A stretch of DNA of 64,000 nucleotides, from positions 24,385 through 88,384 of the forward strand of contig JAAHFP010000028.1 of NCBI GenBank assembly GCA_010672925.1, written 5' to 3'. Positions within the stretch are counted from its first letter, which is position 1. Every line of letters begins with the position of its first letter. Shown here one piece after another: positions 50,641-59,660 of the stretch. The stretch comes from Symploca sp. SIO1C2 (GTDB lineage: Bacteria; Cyanobacteriota; Cyanobacteriia; Cyanobacteriales; Coleofasciculaceae). The position numbers and the translations under genes were made by a program. The notes below the pieces were generated by a model. It was given only the letters and a program-made list of their open reading frames with translations. It had not been told where the DNA came from and searched no databases.

Positions 50641-53600
50641 ATGAGCGAACCGCTAACTCCACTAGAAACAGCTTCAACTGAAGACCATCAGGAAAATGGT
50701 CATGGAACAGGACATGATGTCCCAGATGTGAGTCAAGCCTCACCCCTAACAAAATTCTTCTTCCTCAATACAGTGTTCGCCATTCTGTTGTGTGTATTGC
50801 TAGTAATTGGCGGCTTGCTGGGTGCAGCAAGTATGGTAAAAGAAGGAGAACCGGATATTAATATAGCGATCGCATCGGTTCAGACGGTTTGGGGGGGTGC
50901 GGATCCGGAAACCATCGAAAATCAGGTTACTGACAAGGTTGAAAAAGAACTAAAATCTCTCAAAGGTCTCAAAGACCTCAGCAGTGCCTCCTTTGAGGGT
51001 ATGTCCCTGATTAGTGTGGAATTCTCTGCTGAATCACCAGTTAATGAGTCCATCGCCTTGTTGAGAGCCGAGGTTGATGAAGCTAAGCCGGAGTTACCCA
51101 ATGAAGCAGAACAACCTAAAGTAGAGCAAGTTTCTGTCCAAGATACTCCTATACTCACCATTGGTCTGTTTGGCGACATTGATATGGCAGTGTTGAGTAG
51201 TGCTGCTCAAGAAATAGAAGACTTATTGGAAAAAGTCCCTAACGTCAGAAAGGTGGACTTAGTTGGGGAACGAGAAGAAGTAATTCATGTACAGCTCAAT
51301 CCCTATCGTATGCTCACCCTGGGTATCTCTTCAACTCAGGTGAGTAATGCTATCCAGAATGGTAATCGGGATACTCCTTGGGACCAGGTGGAGAGTGACG
51401 AAATTGGGACTCAGGTGCGTTTGTACGGTAGATACCGCACCTTAGAGGATTTGCGGAGTTTGCCGGTGACTCGTCTTGGTGGTGCCGATGGGAGAGTGGT
51501 ACTACTAGGGGAAATTGCCGAAGTGCGCCGGGATTTAGAACGGGAAAGGAATCGTGCCTTTATTAGTTCGGATCAGCGGGAGTTTCAGACGGTAATTAAC
51601 GTGGATGTGGTCAAAGTACCAGGCTCAGACACCATTCAGGTAATCAAGAATTCCCTAGCAACCATTGAAGAGACCAAACAAAACCCCAGTATCTGGCCCC
51701 ACGGTATGGAGTACAAGGTAATCAACACCGATGCCGATACTATTAATGAAGAACTCGCAGACCTCTTCAGCAATGCTTTACAAGGAGTAGTAGGGGTCTT
51801 TGTAGTTTTGTTATTAGCTCTCACTTGGCGTGAAGCAATTATCGCAGGTCTTTCGATTCCCCTCACCTTTTTAGGCGCGATCGCAGTTTTGTGGTTGTTT
51901 GGTAATACCCTCAACAGTATGGTGCAAGTGGGTATGATTTTAGCCTTGGGACTGCTAGTGGATGTGTTCATTCTGATGATGGAGGGAATGCACGACGGCA
52001 TTTTCGTCGAAGGTCTAACTTTTAACCAAGCAGCTCTCAAAACCGTCAGAACCTATGCTGCTCCAGCCTTTTCCGGTCAGTTAACTACCATTTTGGCGAT
52101 GGCTCCCCTAATGGCAATCAGCGGTACGATGGGTCAATTTATCCGCTTGATCCCGATTAGTGCCATTGTTTGCCTAGTTTTGAGTTTCTTCATTTCCCTT
52201 TTTGTCGATATCCCTTTATCCCGCTACTTGCTAGCTAATGTTAAGGGTGGCACAAATAAAACTTGGATTGACCGAATTACCGAAGTTGCCTCCGAGAAAT
52301 TTAGACAGTGGAGTTTGCAAGTCACTGTCCGTAACAAAACCATTGCTCGTCTCTGGACTTTAGGAGCCATCAGCCTCTTTGTTTGCACCACAATTTTGGT
52401 AGGCAATGTTCCAGGAACCCTCTTTCCCAACGATGATGGACGTAAGCTGGGTATTAATGTCGAGTTGCCACCGACAACTACCCTGGATAGTTCCCAAGAA
52501 GTAGCTGATAAGTTAGGGGAAATCTTACGCAGCAAGAACTACTTGGAGAGTGTCATTAAATTCGTTGGTCAACGAAGCAACTTAGTACAAGAAAGTGGCA
52601 TTAAGCCCAGTACCGGCAACTATCTCCTTGGCTTTTCTGCTATCTTCACTCCCAAAACAGAGCGAGAGAAGTTGTCTTTTGAATACCTTGATGAGGTGCG
52701 GGGAGAATTGAGCCAAGCCTTACGCAACTATCCTGGAGCCTCCCTAGTGGTCAATGAACAAGGTACAGGAGAGGGAGGAGACCCGATTGAGGTTAAACTC
52801 ACGGGCAGCGATATGGATGAGTTGCGGCGTATTTCTGGGGAAGTGCAATTAGCTTTGAGGCAGATTCCTGGCAGTGTGGATGTACGGGATGACCTCGGTT
52901 CCTTGCGTCCGGATATGAAATTCCGTCCCCGACGAGAGGCAATGAATTTCTACGGTTTATCTACCGATGAGCTTGCCCTACAGGGGCGTTACATTATGAC
53001 GGATAACGATATTGGTGACTTTCCCATTGGTGGTGGTGAAGAAGACTTAGAAATTCGCCTCAGCACTGCTTGGCCATCGCGAGACGGTGGAATTGGTGGA
53101 CCTACGCGACAGGACGAACTCAGAACCATTCGTATTTTAACCCCTGAGGGAGAAACAATTTCTGGAGATCAGGTACTCGAACAAGAAATTGGTGAGGCTC
53201 CCTTGTCCATTACCCACAAAGATGGTCAACGAACAGTAACCGTTTTAGCTAAGAATAAAGGTTCCACAGTAGGAGAGATTTTGGGAGCATTGGAGCCAAA
53301 GCTGATCCCAATGCAACGGCAGTGGCCCCAGGGCTATTCCTATCAATTCGGCGGTGAAGCTGAAACCCAGAGTGAAACCTTTGGCTCAGCCTTCCAAATG
53401 GCTGGTGTTGCAATGTTCCTGGTGTTTGCTGTACTAGTGATTCAGTTCGGCTCTTTCACTCAACCGTTTATCATTATGCTGGCAATTCCTTTTGCTTTAA
53501 TTGGGACATTTGGCTTCTTCTTCCTCCTGTGGATTCCCATGTCTTTCCCCGCAGTAATCGGCATCATTTCTCTAACAGGAATTGTGGTAAATGACTCAAT

Positions 53601-53883
53601 TGTTATGGTGGAGACCATGAATGGACACCGGGAACGAGGCATGAATACTAGGGAAGCAGCGGCTCATGGAGCATCTGATCGTCTGCGTCCTGTACTAACA
53701 ACTAGCATTACGACAATTGTTGGAGTGATACCCCTAGCTCTCTCATCCCCCGTTTGGTTTCCCCTTGCCAGTGCTATTGGATTCGGTTTAGTGGCATCAA
53801 CCTTAATTGCTCTGTTAGTAGTCCCTGGGTTGTATCTCCAGTTAACACCGAATAAGCCCGTTACTGAGTTAGAGAAAGTCTAA
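50641..53883 (+). CDS. RND family efflux permease
   Basis: 1080 aa, full AcrB/HAE-type size with the duplicated 12-helix layout: TM1 near residue 40, two large periplasmic loops, and C-terminal helices ending in VVPGLYLQL. Proton-driven export of drugs, lipids or metals is the family role. TM4 reads GLLVDVFILMMEG: only one aspartate (D441) of the usual D-D pair, the second being valine. The C-terminal helix has GIVVNDSIVMVE. No membrane-fusion protein or outer-membrane channel gene is adjacent, so partners must be encoded elsewhere. An intrinsic-terminator-like hairpin follows. Confidence 0.92.
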   Translation: MSEPLTPLETASTEDHQENGHGTGHDVPDVSQASPLTKFFFLNTVFAILLCVLLVIGGLLGAASMVKEGEPDINIAIASVQTVWGGADPETIENQVTDKVEKELKSLKGLKDLSSASFEGMSLISVEFSAESPVNESIALLRAEVDEAKPELPNEAEQPKVEQVSVQDTPILTIGLFGDIDMAVLSSAAQEIEDLLEKVPNVRKVDLVGEREEVIHVQLNPYRMLTLGISSTQVSNAIQNGNRDTPWDQVESDEIGTQVRLYGRYRTLEDLRSLPVTRLGGADGRVVLLGEIAEVRRDLERERNRAFISSDQREFQTVINVDVVKVPGSDTIQVIKNSLATIEETKQNPSIWPHGMEYKVINTDADTINEELADLFSNALQGVVGVFVVLLLALTWREAIIAGLSIPLTFLGAIAVLWLFGNTLNSMVQVGMILALGLLVDVFILMMEGMHDGIFVEGLTFNQAALKTVRTYAAPAFSGQLTTILAMAPLMAISGTMGQFIRLIPISAIVCLVLSFFISLFVDIPLSRYLLANVKGGTNKTWIDRITEVASEKFRQWSLQVTVRNKTIARLWTLGAISLFVCTTILVGNVPGTLFPNDDGRKLGINVELPPTTTLDSSQEVADKLGEILRSKNYLESVIKFVGQRSNLVQESGIKPSTGNYLLGFSAIFTPKTEREKLSFEYLDEVRGELSQALRNYPGASLVVNEQGTGEGGDPIEVKLTGSDMDELRRISGEVQLALRQIPGSVDVRDDLGSLRPDMKFRPRREAMNFYGLSTDELALQGRYIMTDNDIGDFPIGGGEEDLEIRLSTAWPSRDGGIGGPTRQDELRTIRILTPEGETISGDQVLEQEIGEAPLSITHKDGQRTVTVLAKNKGSTVGEILGALEPKLIPMQRQWPQGYSYQFGGEAETQSETFGSAFQMAGVAMFLVFAVLVIQFGSFTQPFIIMLAIPFALIGTFGFFFLLWIPMSFPAVIGIISLTGIVVNDSIVMVETMNGHRERGMNTREAAAHGASDRLRPVLTTSITTIVGVIPLALSSPVWFPLASAIGFGLVASTLIALLVVPGLYLQLTPNKPVTELEKV

Positions 53884-53916
53884 AATCCTTGCTGGGTAAG
53901 GATTTCCCAATTTTTT
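53883..53916 (+). terminator. likely terminator after the RND gene
   Basis: 8-bp stem AAATCCTT / AAGGATTT with loop GCTGGGT, then CCCAA and six T residues. The T-tract is offset by five bases, so confidence is moderate. Confidence 0.6.
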
Positions 53917-53996
53917 AGTTAAGAGTTTTAGATTGAATCAATCTTTTGTATAATATGATAGTTTTTTTTTAATTGACCGATTAGTTTAGTAAGACC

Positions 53997-54839
53997 ATGA
54001 CCGATTCTCAAACTATTGCGACCCCTTTGTCCTCTGGGACTGAGAAGCAGGAACCCTTTGTCGCCAGTTCAGGTTTTTTCCTGTTGCTGAAAACGCTGCA
54101 ATCATTAGGTGTGGCGGCTTTAATTTTTTGTGCGATCGCAACTTTTATTATTCCTGAGCAATACAATCTTTTCCTCCTCTATGATGCTGGGTTGTTTGCT
54201 GGAGTGCTCTTCCTGTTCCTCATTAACAGTCAATTTGCTGATTTAAGAAAGAGTGCTAACTTTGATCTCAAGCGCAAAGCAAGGCTTTACGCCAACTTGC
54301 TACCGAAAAAAGATGACTCTGACGGTGTAACTGACGGGTTCACCGAATCTCGCGCCAAAGCTCTAGAATATTGCCATAATCTAATCCAAGATTACATTAA
54401 AGTTCGCCAAACATCGAGGAACTTTTACTATATCTTCCAACTTTCAACTATTGTTTTGTCAGGTATCACACCAATTTTTGTCCTTGTGGATAAACAAATA
54501 GATGTGCCCTACTTACAATGGTTACCAGTAATTTGTCCTGCGGTAGCTGCTGTTGTTACCAGTGTGGCAACTTCTTTCCCTTTTCAGGAACGTTGGGTGA
54601 ATGCCAATCGGGTTGTGGAGAAGTTGGAAGCGGAGCAGGAGAAGTTTATCTTGGGTATCACTCCGCCTTACCGTGCTTTTATGCTGGAAGCTAGTGATGA
54701 GGAGCGCCGCAAAAAATTGAAATTATCGATTGAGAACTTCATTATCGAAGTTAACAAAATTCATCTCCAACAAGTAGAATCCGCTGTGGCAAAACCAGAG
54801 GGAGATGATCCAGCTGGAGGCGGTGGTAGCAATAGCTAA
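53997..54839 (+). CDS. DUF4231 (SLATT-like) membrane protein
   Basis: 280 aa. Two pairs of membrane helices: about residues 32-50 and 58-76 (AALIFCAIATFI, DAGLFAGVLFLFLIN), then about 148-170 and 175-195 (FQLSTIVLSGITPIFVLV, WLPVICPAVAAVVTSVA). The intervening and C-terminal helices (RARLYANLLP, ERWVNANRVVEKLEAEQEKF, NFIIEVNKIHLQQVESA) match DUF4231, which belongs to the SLATT group of membrane proteins proposed to act as pore-forming effectors in nucleotide-signalled conflict systems. No nucleotide-producing partner is next to it. It is followed on the same strand by a repeat protein of unknown function. Confidence 0.82.
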   Translation: MTDSQTIATPLSSGTEKQEPFVASSGFFLLLKTLQSLGVAALIFCAIATFIIPEQYNLFLLYDAGLFAGVLFLFLINSQFADLRKSANFDLKRKARLYANLLPKKDDSDGVTDGFTESRAKALEYCHNLIQDYIKVRQTSRNFYYIFQLSTIVLSGITPIFVLVDKQIDVPYLQWLPVICPAVAAVVTSVATSFPFQERWVNANRVVEKLEAEQEKFILGITPPYRAFMLEASDEERRKKLKLSIENFIIEVNKIHLQQVESAVAKPEGDDPAGGGGSNS

Positions 54840-54850
54840 TAAGAGGTTCA

Positions 54851-55016
54851 GGTGTTAGGTAATGGCATGTTAAAGGCTTTATGCAAGAAGCATAACGGTC
54901 TGAGGTAGCCTCCTAACACCTTAAAAAACCTAGGGTTTGCTGAATAAGTAATGAGTAATGAGTAATGAGTAATGAGTAATTTGCAGCCTTATCCTCAGGA
55001 TCGATTTTCCTAGTTT
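54851..55016. repeat. spacer with AGGTGTTAGG/CCTAACACCT arms and TAATGAG heptamers
   Basis: Inverted arms AGGTGTTAGG (54850) and CCTAACACCT (54911) could fold behind the DUF4231 gene. AGTAATG heptamers at about 54944-54980. Confidence 0.6.
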
Positions 55017-56810
55017 ATGGTGGAAAGTGTGCTTAGTGTAGCTTTATCAGAAATTGATATAAGCTATATTTCAGGGTTGGCAACCAAGATCACATCAAGT
55101 ATGGAGCATAATAAGCTACAGGAAAAGCACTTTGCCGCTCTTAGGGAAAAATATCAAGTTGGTCAGCATAAAAGTGCTAAGTTCAATAATTTTCTATATC
55201 TGATATTGAGAAAAGCTGAGCTAGGCATTCAGCTCACGAATTTAGAGTTTCAATGGTTAAAAGAAAATCAGCTCTTCACCACTACTGAAATTATTTCTTT
55301 ACAGCAATATCAAGCGACAGAGAAGGAGAGGCTAGAGACTGAATTACTTCAACTTAGAACTAAGTACCAGATTACAACAGAGTTAGAGCTTCCTCTGTCC
55401 AGTCCAGTATATTCAGTACTTGGAAAATTAGATGCTGGTTACACTGCTACAGACTCAGAGCTTAAACTACTAGATAATCATGGTCTTGTAAACACAATTA
55501 TCCTAATTCAGGATATCCTGATTTTTTCAAAACTTAAAGTTAACTACCAAGCAACTAAACATCTAAGTCAGTTTCCTGAAGAGCCTCTTTATTCAATTTT
55601 AAAAAAGCTTGATAAAAGAGAGCAATTAGCAGATTCTGAAGCAGAATGGCTTTTAGAGAATGATTTTGACAAAACTTTAGAAATTTATTGGCAACAGGAG
55701 CAAGAAAGGCAAGACAAGCTGAAATTTGCAGAATTAAAGTCTAAATATAAAGTTAGTCACCACCCAGATACTTCTATTGACAGTCCACTCTATCCCATTC
55801 TGAAAAAATTAAATTCAGAAGAAGAATTAGAGAGCAGTGAATGGGAGTGGTTAGAAGAGCAAGAATTGGAAGAATTAATTGAAATTGAGCGACTACGTAA
55901 AAACACAATACTTTTTGCGGAACTTAAAAATAGCTATAAAGCTACTCAATATCAAGCGTCTGATCCTTCTAGCCGCTTGTTCAAAATTCTTATAAATCTA
56001 GAAATAAGTAAACTTAAAAAAACTAATCTTTCTAGAGAATTCCAAGAATTGTTTAAGCAAGTTGAATTTCAAGTATCAGAAGAAGACATTAATTATTTAT
56101 CAAAACAAGGACTAAATGAAACAACTGAAATTGCTAAACAGATTCATTTCAAGATCTTAAAAGATAAGTATCGGATTATGGGTCAATTAGCAATGAATCC
56201 CTTTTATGGAATTATGTTGAAGCTTGAGCGGGAAGAACGACTTGACCCTAAACAAGTGATTCAGCTGATTGAAGAAGATCGTCTTTCCCGACACGGAAAA
56301 ATAGCGATCGCCTACTATAGGTTAGAAGCAATCTTCTACGAAAAAGAATATCGACGAACTGGAAACAGATGGAACTTACCTAGTGCAAGTAGTAATTGGC
56401 GTAAAGCAAGTGAGCCAGATAAAGCTCTAAAAGTTACAGAAAATGTGAACTGGAAAAAAATCAAAGAATCTGACTTAAGCTCGGCTCTGTTGGTAACAAG
56501 AGGTGCTGCTTTTCGAGATCTTGCTCAGTTAGACAAAGCAGAAAACTGTGCCGCTCAAGCGGTGGAATGTCAACCTAATAATCATCAACCTTATACTCTG
56601 ATGGGAGCAATTTACTACGATCAAGGAAAATATAGTGAAGGTGATGACTGGTTTGAAATGGCTGGAGAAAGAGGAGCTGATGATACGGATGATGAAATCG
56701 AAAGAATTGTAAAAATGACAAAAGACAAGGAAAAACGTAGAGAGGTTGCAGAATATCTGCTCAATAAAGACCCCAATCGTTATGGATGGGCAAATTCCTA
56801 TCTAAAGTAG
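55017..56810 (+). CDS. six-repeat helical protein with C-terminal TPR, unknown function
   Basis: 597 aa. From residue 38 to about 410 it consists of six divergent ~60-aa repeats with the pattern FxxLKxKYxxxx..SPLYxILKKLxxxxxLxxxExxWLxxxxLxxTxxI (for example FAELKSKYKVSH...SPLYPILKKLNSEEELESSEWEWL). The C-terminal ~170 residues contain TPR helices (AAFRDLAQLDKAENCAAQAV, PYTLMGAIYYDQGKYSEGDDWF). No signal peptide or membrane segment. I have no functional name for the repeat. It lies 177 bp after the DUF4231 gene in the same direction, but intervening repeats make a shared operon uncertain. Confidence 0.82.
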   Translation: MVESVLSVALSEIDISYISGLATKITSSMEHNKLQEKHFAALREKYQVGQHKSAKFNNFLYLILRKAELGIQLTNLEFQWLKENQLFTTTEIISLQQYQATEKERLETELLQLRTKYQITTELELPLSSPVYSVLGKLDAGYTATDSELKLLDNHGLVNTIILIQDILIFSKLKVNYQATKHLSQFPEEPLYSILKKLDKREQLADSEAEWLLENDFDKTLEIYWQQEQERQDKLKFAELKSKYKVSHHPDTSIDSPLYPILKKLNSEEELESSEWEWLEEQELEELIEIERLRKNTILFAELKNSYKATQYQASDPSSRLFKILINLEISKLKKTNLSREFQELFKQVEFQVSEEDINYLSKQGLNETTEIAKQIHFKILKDKYRIMGQLAMNPFYGIMLKLEREERLDPKQVIQLIEEDRLSRHGKIAIAYYRLEAIFYEKEYRRTGNRWNLPSASSNWRKASEPDKALKVTENVNWKKIKESDLSSALLVTRGAAFRDLAQLDKAENCAAQAVECQPNNHQPYTLMGAIYYDQGKYSEGDDWFEMAGERGADDTDDEIERIVKMTKDKEKRREVAEYLLNKDPNRYGWANSYLK

Positions 56811-56846
56811 GGGTAGCTATATCCTCCTGAGTAGCACATTGGCTGA

Positions 56847-57340
56847 GGGCGCACGTCGGTCACCCGTGTCAACTTAAGGTGAAAAGCGCTCGAACGTAGA
56901 GGCAATTCATGAATTGCCTCTACCATAATTTCTCACAAATTATGCGATTGCTGTGTTGAGTTGTGCTTCCTGACCCATTAGTGTCAACTTAAGTCACAAC
57001 CCTTGCCAATTGATGGAAAAGAGGCACTCTACATCAACTGAGCAAGTAGCGTTACCTTGGGTGAGCGAAAAAAAGGGTGGAGAGCTGAGGAAGCTGAGGG
57101 AGCTGAGGAAGCTGGGGGAGCTGGGGGAGCTGGGGGAGAAGAGAGAACTTATAATTTTTGGACACAAAGCTCAAGAAATCCCACCCAAAATTTCGTTCAC
57201 CCCGTTACCTTTACCTGGTTAACAGGAAAAAGAGCCAGCGACAGGAGCATTCTCTTGCTCTCCTAGCTCCCCCAGCTTCACAGCTTTAAGCGCTTTTCAG
57301 CTTAAGTTGACACCAATGCACGTCGGTACGCCCCTACGGG
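56847..57340. mobile_element. long-TIR MITE-like element, copy interrupted by a nested MITE
   Basis: Second copy of the element at 2663-3013. Left end GGCGCACGTCGGTCACCCG then GTGTCAACTTAAGGTGAAAA; right end TTTTCAGCTTAAGTTGACAC then CACGTCGGTACGCC. It includes the same 28-bp palindrome (56896-56923). Its right half is split by the 144-bp element at 57059-57202. Confidence 0.85.
57059..57202. mobile_element. 9-mer-carrying MITE, copy B, nested, with 9-bp target duplication
   Basis: 144 bp, ends GGGTGAGCGAAAAAAAGGGT and (complement) GGGGTGAACGAAATTTTGGG. It is flanked by the identical 9-mer CGTTACCTT (57050-57058 and 57203-57211). It contains six nonamers (57081-57134). It is inserted in the long-TIR element; the matching uninterrupted site in the other long-TIR copy reads GCGTTGTCCTACCCG near 2891, with one version of the target only. 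Confidence 0.92.
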
Positions 57341-57342
57341 GG

Positions 57343-57870
57343 TTAAGTTGAAGTGACTAATCGTTTCCGCAGTGATTCGGCTCTACGCTTACTGGTTTCA
57401 TTCTCAGGAGCGTACTTGAGAGCCTCTTCGTAAGTTTCCAAAGCCTGGGCTGTTAGTTTCTTGCGCTCATAAACATGACCCAGGTTATTAAAGGCAGTGA
57501 CATATCCTGGCTCTTGCTTGAGTGCTTCTTTATACTGGCGGATGGCGATATCATACTGTTCTTGGGAAAAATAGGCAAATCCCAAGGCATTGTAGACAGG
57601 GGCAAGGTTTTCTTCTTCCGCATCTGAAGCTTTGAGGGCTTTCTGAAAGAGGATCACCGCTTGGGCATACAGTTTTTTATCCAGATAGATGCTGCCCAAC
57701 TCGTAATAATCCTTTACTTTACCCCGTTCTTCCTTGAGCTTTTTCTCCAGCTTAGAGAGTCTACCTTCTACTTTACGAGTTTTGAAGATCTGACGAAGGA
57801 TCACCACACCAGCAACAGCAAGTATTAATAGCAGTAATGACAGATAAATAACAGGAAGTGAATTGTCCAT
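57343..57870 (-). CDS. ycf37: TPR protein, Ycf37-like photosystem I assembly factor
   Basis: 175 aa. One N-terminal membrane helix (VIYLSLLLLILAVAGVVILRQIF), a short charged helix (KLEKKLKEERG), then three TPR units (YYELGSIYLDKKLYAQAVIL, VYNALGFAYFSQEQYDIAIRQY, AFNNLGHVYERKKLTAQALETY). Size and layout match Ycf37, a thylakoid TPR protein that supports photosystem I accumulation in cyanobacteria. It is the last gene of a same-strand run rpmI-rplT-binding protein-TPR. The symbol rests on architecture, so some doubt remains. Confidence 0.75.
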   Translation of the reverse strand: MDNSLPVIYLSLLLLILAVAGVVILRQIFKTRKVEGRLSKLEKKLKEERGKVKDYYELGSIYLDKKLYAQAVILFQKALKASDAEEENLAPVYNALGFAYFSQEQYDIAIRQYKEALKQEPGYVTAFNNLGHVYERKKLTAQALETYEEALKYAPENETSKRRAESLRKRLVTST

Positions 57871-57973
57871 ACACCTAATACCTAATACCTAACAGCGCAT
57901 GAGCAAAATTTACAGTAACTTATCTTTGTAACAAGTATTTCCTCATTATTAATTAATCATTAATCATTATTAA

Positions 57974-58762
57974 TTATTCGCTGGGTAAACCCCAAGCCGC
58001 CGCACGTTCAGCCAGCCAACCTTCTGCTTCCCAGCGAGCGATCGCTTCATTCACCTTCCGATGTAGACTGTTATGTTGTAGACCTTTAGGTATTACTACA
58101 CACAAAGCTGTACCGGAAAGACGTGCTGACAGTAGTCTATACTGAGGATATTCTTGTACCCAACCCGTAAGCACAGTCTTGTCAGCAGCAAAGGCATCCG
58201 CAGCACCTTTCTCTAGGAGTGTGAGTGCCTCTTGGTAGGAATCAACTCCTACTAGCTCAGAGTTGGGCAAAGTATCTTTAACTACAGCAACGGTATTAGA
58301 GTCGTTGATTACTGCAATTTTCCTGGTGGCAACATCCTCCAATTCGTTAATTGAAGCATCTTTGGTTACCAAACCTGTACCATCTAAGTAGTAGTAGTCG
58401 CTGAAGTCCACTAATCGAGCTCTCGACTCCGTGAAGCCGACTCTGGCGATCGTCAAGTCAACTTTACCATCCAATACAACCTTAAGTCGGTCAAGATTTG
58501 TTACTGGTTGCAAAACCAGGGCATCGGGGTCTCCCAACAATTCGACCGCTAGATGTCTGGCAATATCAATCTCTAACCCTTGCAGGTTACCATCCTCTCC
58601 CCGAAAGCCCAAGGGACGCAGATTGTCCTTTACTGCTACGATTAATTTACCCCTTTGTTCAATCTCTTCTAATTCAGCACTGGGAACTGGTGTTGTCGCC
58701 AATACAGAGGTCACCGCTAACCCAATTGCTAGACCTAAGCTGAAGAATTTTTGCTTAAACAT
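57974..58762 (-). CDS. extracellular solute-binding protein, family 3 (amino-acid type)
   Basis: 262 aa from the ATG at 58762; a TTG three codons upstream opens the same frame. Signal peptide FFSLGLAIGLAVTSVLATTPVPSA. SBP_bac_3 features: RGKLIVAVKDNLRPLGFRGE, GLEIDIARHLAVELLGDP, VDLTIARVGFTESRARLVDFS and the C-terminal VNEAIARWEAEGWL. Such proteins bind polar amino acids in the periplasm. The permease and ATPase are not adjacent. It lies between rplT and the Ycf37-like gene on the same strand. Confidence 0.9.
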   Translation of the reverse strand: MFKQKFFSLGLAIGLAVTSVLATTPVPSAELEEIEQRGKLIVAVKDNLRPLGFRGEDGNLQGLEIDIARHLAVELLGDPDALVLQPVTNLDRLKVVLDGKVDLTIARVGFTESRARLVDFSDYYYLDGTGLVTKDASINELEDVATRKIAVINDSNTVAVVKDTLPNSELVGVDSYQEALTLLEKGAADAFAADKTVLTGWVQEYPQYRLLSARLSGTALCVVIPKGLQHNSLHRKVNEAIARWEAEGWLAERAAAWGLPSE

Positions 58763-58797
58763 TGTGTTCAAGAAGAGTCAGAACCTTGTATGGGATT

Positions 58798-58816
58798 AAC
58801 TGGCAAGATGCCAGTT
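58798..58816. repeat. hairpin AACTGGCA-AGA-TGCCAGTT
   Basis: Member of the dispersed small hairpin family, located in the 70-bp gap between rplT and the binding-protein gene; it could attenuate read-through. Confidence 0.6.
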
Positions 58817-58832
58817 CCACCATCGAGTTAGC

Positions 58833-59189
58833 TCATTTACCTGCTTGACTTGCCAATTCCACTACTTTTTGGAAGCTAGCAGGGTCTAACAGTGCCAATT
58901 GTGCCAGCATCTTGCGGTTGAGCTGAATATTGGCTTTTTTCATTTGACCTATCAGTTGACTATAGCTCATACCATGCTGACGGGCAGCGGCATTGATCCT
59001 AGTAATCCACAGCCGTCGGAAATCCCGCTTACGCTTGCGGCGGTCTCGATAGGCATTCCTAAGGGCTTTCATTACCTGCTGATTAGCAGTGCGAAAGAGC
59101 TTCGAGTGGGAACCTCGATATCCTTTAGCTAGCTTGAGAATTTTCTTGCGTCGTTTGCGAGCGACGTTACCGCGTTTTACTCTTGTCAT
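58833..59189 (-). CDS. rplT: 50S ribosomal protein L20
   Basis: 118 aa, standard length and sequence: [58 protein letters not shown]. It binds 23S rRNA early in large-subunit assembly. It follows rpmI by 53 bp, the conserved rpmI-rplT operon; infC is not in front of it. Confidence 0.98.
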   Translation of the reverse strand: MTRVKRGNVARKRRKKILKLAKGYRGSHSKLFRTANQQVMKALRNAYRDRRKRKRDFRRLWITRINAAARQHGMSYSQLIGQMKKANIQLNRKMLAQLALLDPASFQKVVELASQAGK

Positions 59190-59242
59190 GGTTTGTTGTT
59201 AGTTGTGAGTAATGGTGATTTTTTCAGCAATTGCTGAAATCT

Positions 59243-59440
59243 CTACAAATAGGGCAGCATCAAGCGCACATTGTGAGCATCCCGCTCATTTACCAGAGTC
59301 AGGTGAGAAAGACGTCGCTTTCTTTCTGGGCTCTTAGGCTCTAGGATGTGGTTTTTGAAGGCTTTACGGCGTTTAATTTTACCATTGCAGGTAGCCTTAA
59401 AACGCTTGGCTGCGGCTTTACGGGTTTTTAGTTTGGGCAT
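59243..59440 (-). CDS. rpmI: 50S ribosomal protein L35
   Basis: 65 aa: [41 protein letters not shown] sequence (shortened here), typical L35 start and length. First gene of the rpmI-rplT run. The upstream 50 bp are AT-rich and should hold the promoter, next to a MITE-like element. Confidence 0.97.
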   Translation of the reverse strand: MPKLKTRKAAAKRFKATCNGKIKRRKAFKNHILEPKSPERKRRLSHLTLVNERDAHNVRLMLPYL

Positions 59441-59490
59441 GGACTGATTTTATAAGGGCACGATCTTTAATTATACTCCTATTCGATAGG

Positions 59491-59621
59491 GATACCAAAT
59501 CCGGTTATATAGCTATACTTTCTTTAAATTAAGCTGGGGGAGCTGGGGAGGCTGGGGGAGCTGAGGGAGAAAGATTTTTCCGACAGAACCATTTGTATGG
59601 GCGATTATCCGGATTTGGTAT
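59491..59621. mobile_element. MITE-like element, GATACCAAATCCGG family, copy 2
   Basis: Terminal inverted repeats GATACCAAATCCGG and CCGGATTTGGTAT; the core has GGGGGAGCTGGGGAGGCTGG, i.e. GGGAGCTGG nonamers. It lies between the divergent rpmI and antiporter genes. Relative at 20191-20323. Confidence 0.78.
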
Positions 59622-59660
59622 GAGATAATTCAGAAGTGATGGAAACTTGTATTTTGATAA

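Noticed and set aside
50171..50642. Short ORFs between the Calx-beta gene and the RND gene
   Set aside because: They overlap MITE copy C and the hairpins of the TnpB-type right end, and lack any family resemblance.
50641..53883. Complete tripartite efflux operon
   Set aside because: Only the permease is present; no membrane-fusion or outer-membrane channel gene occurs on either side.
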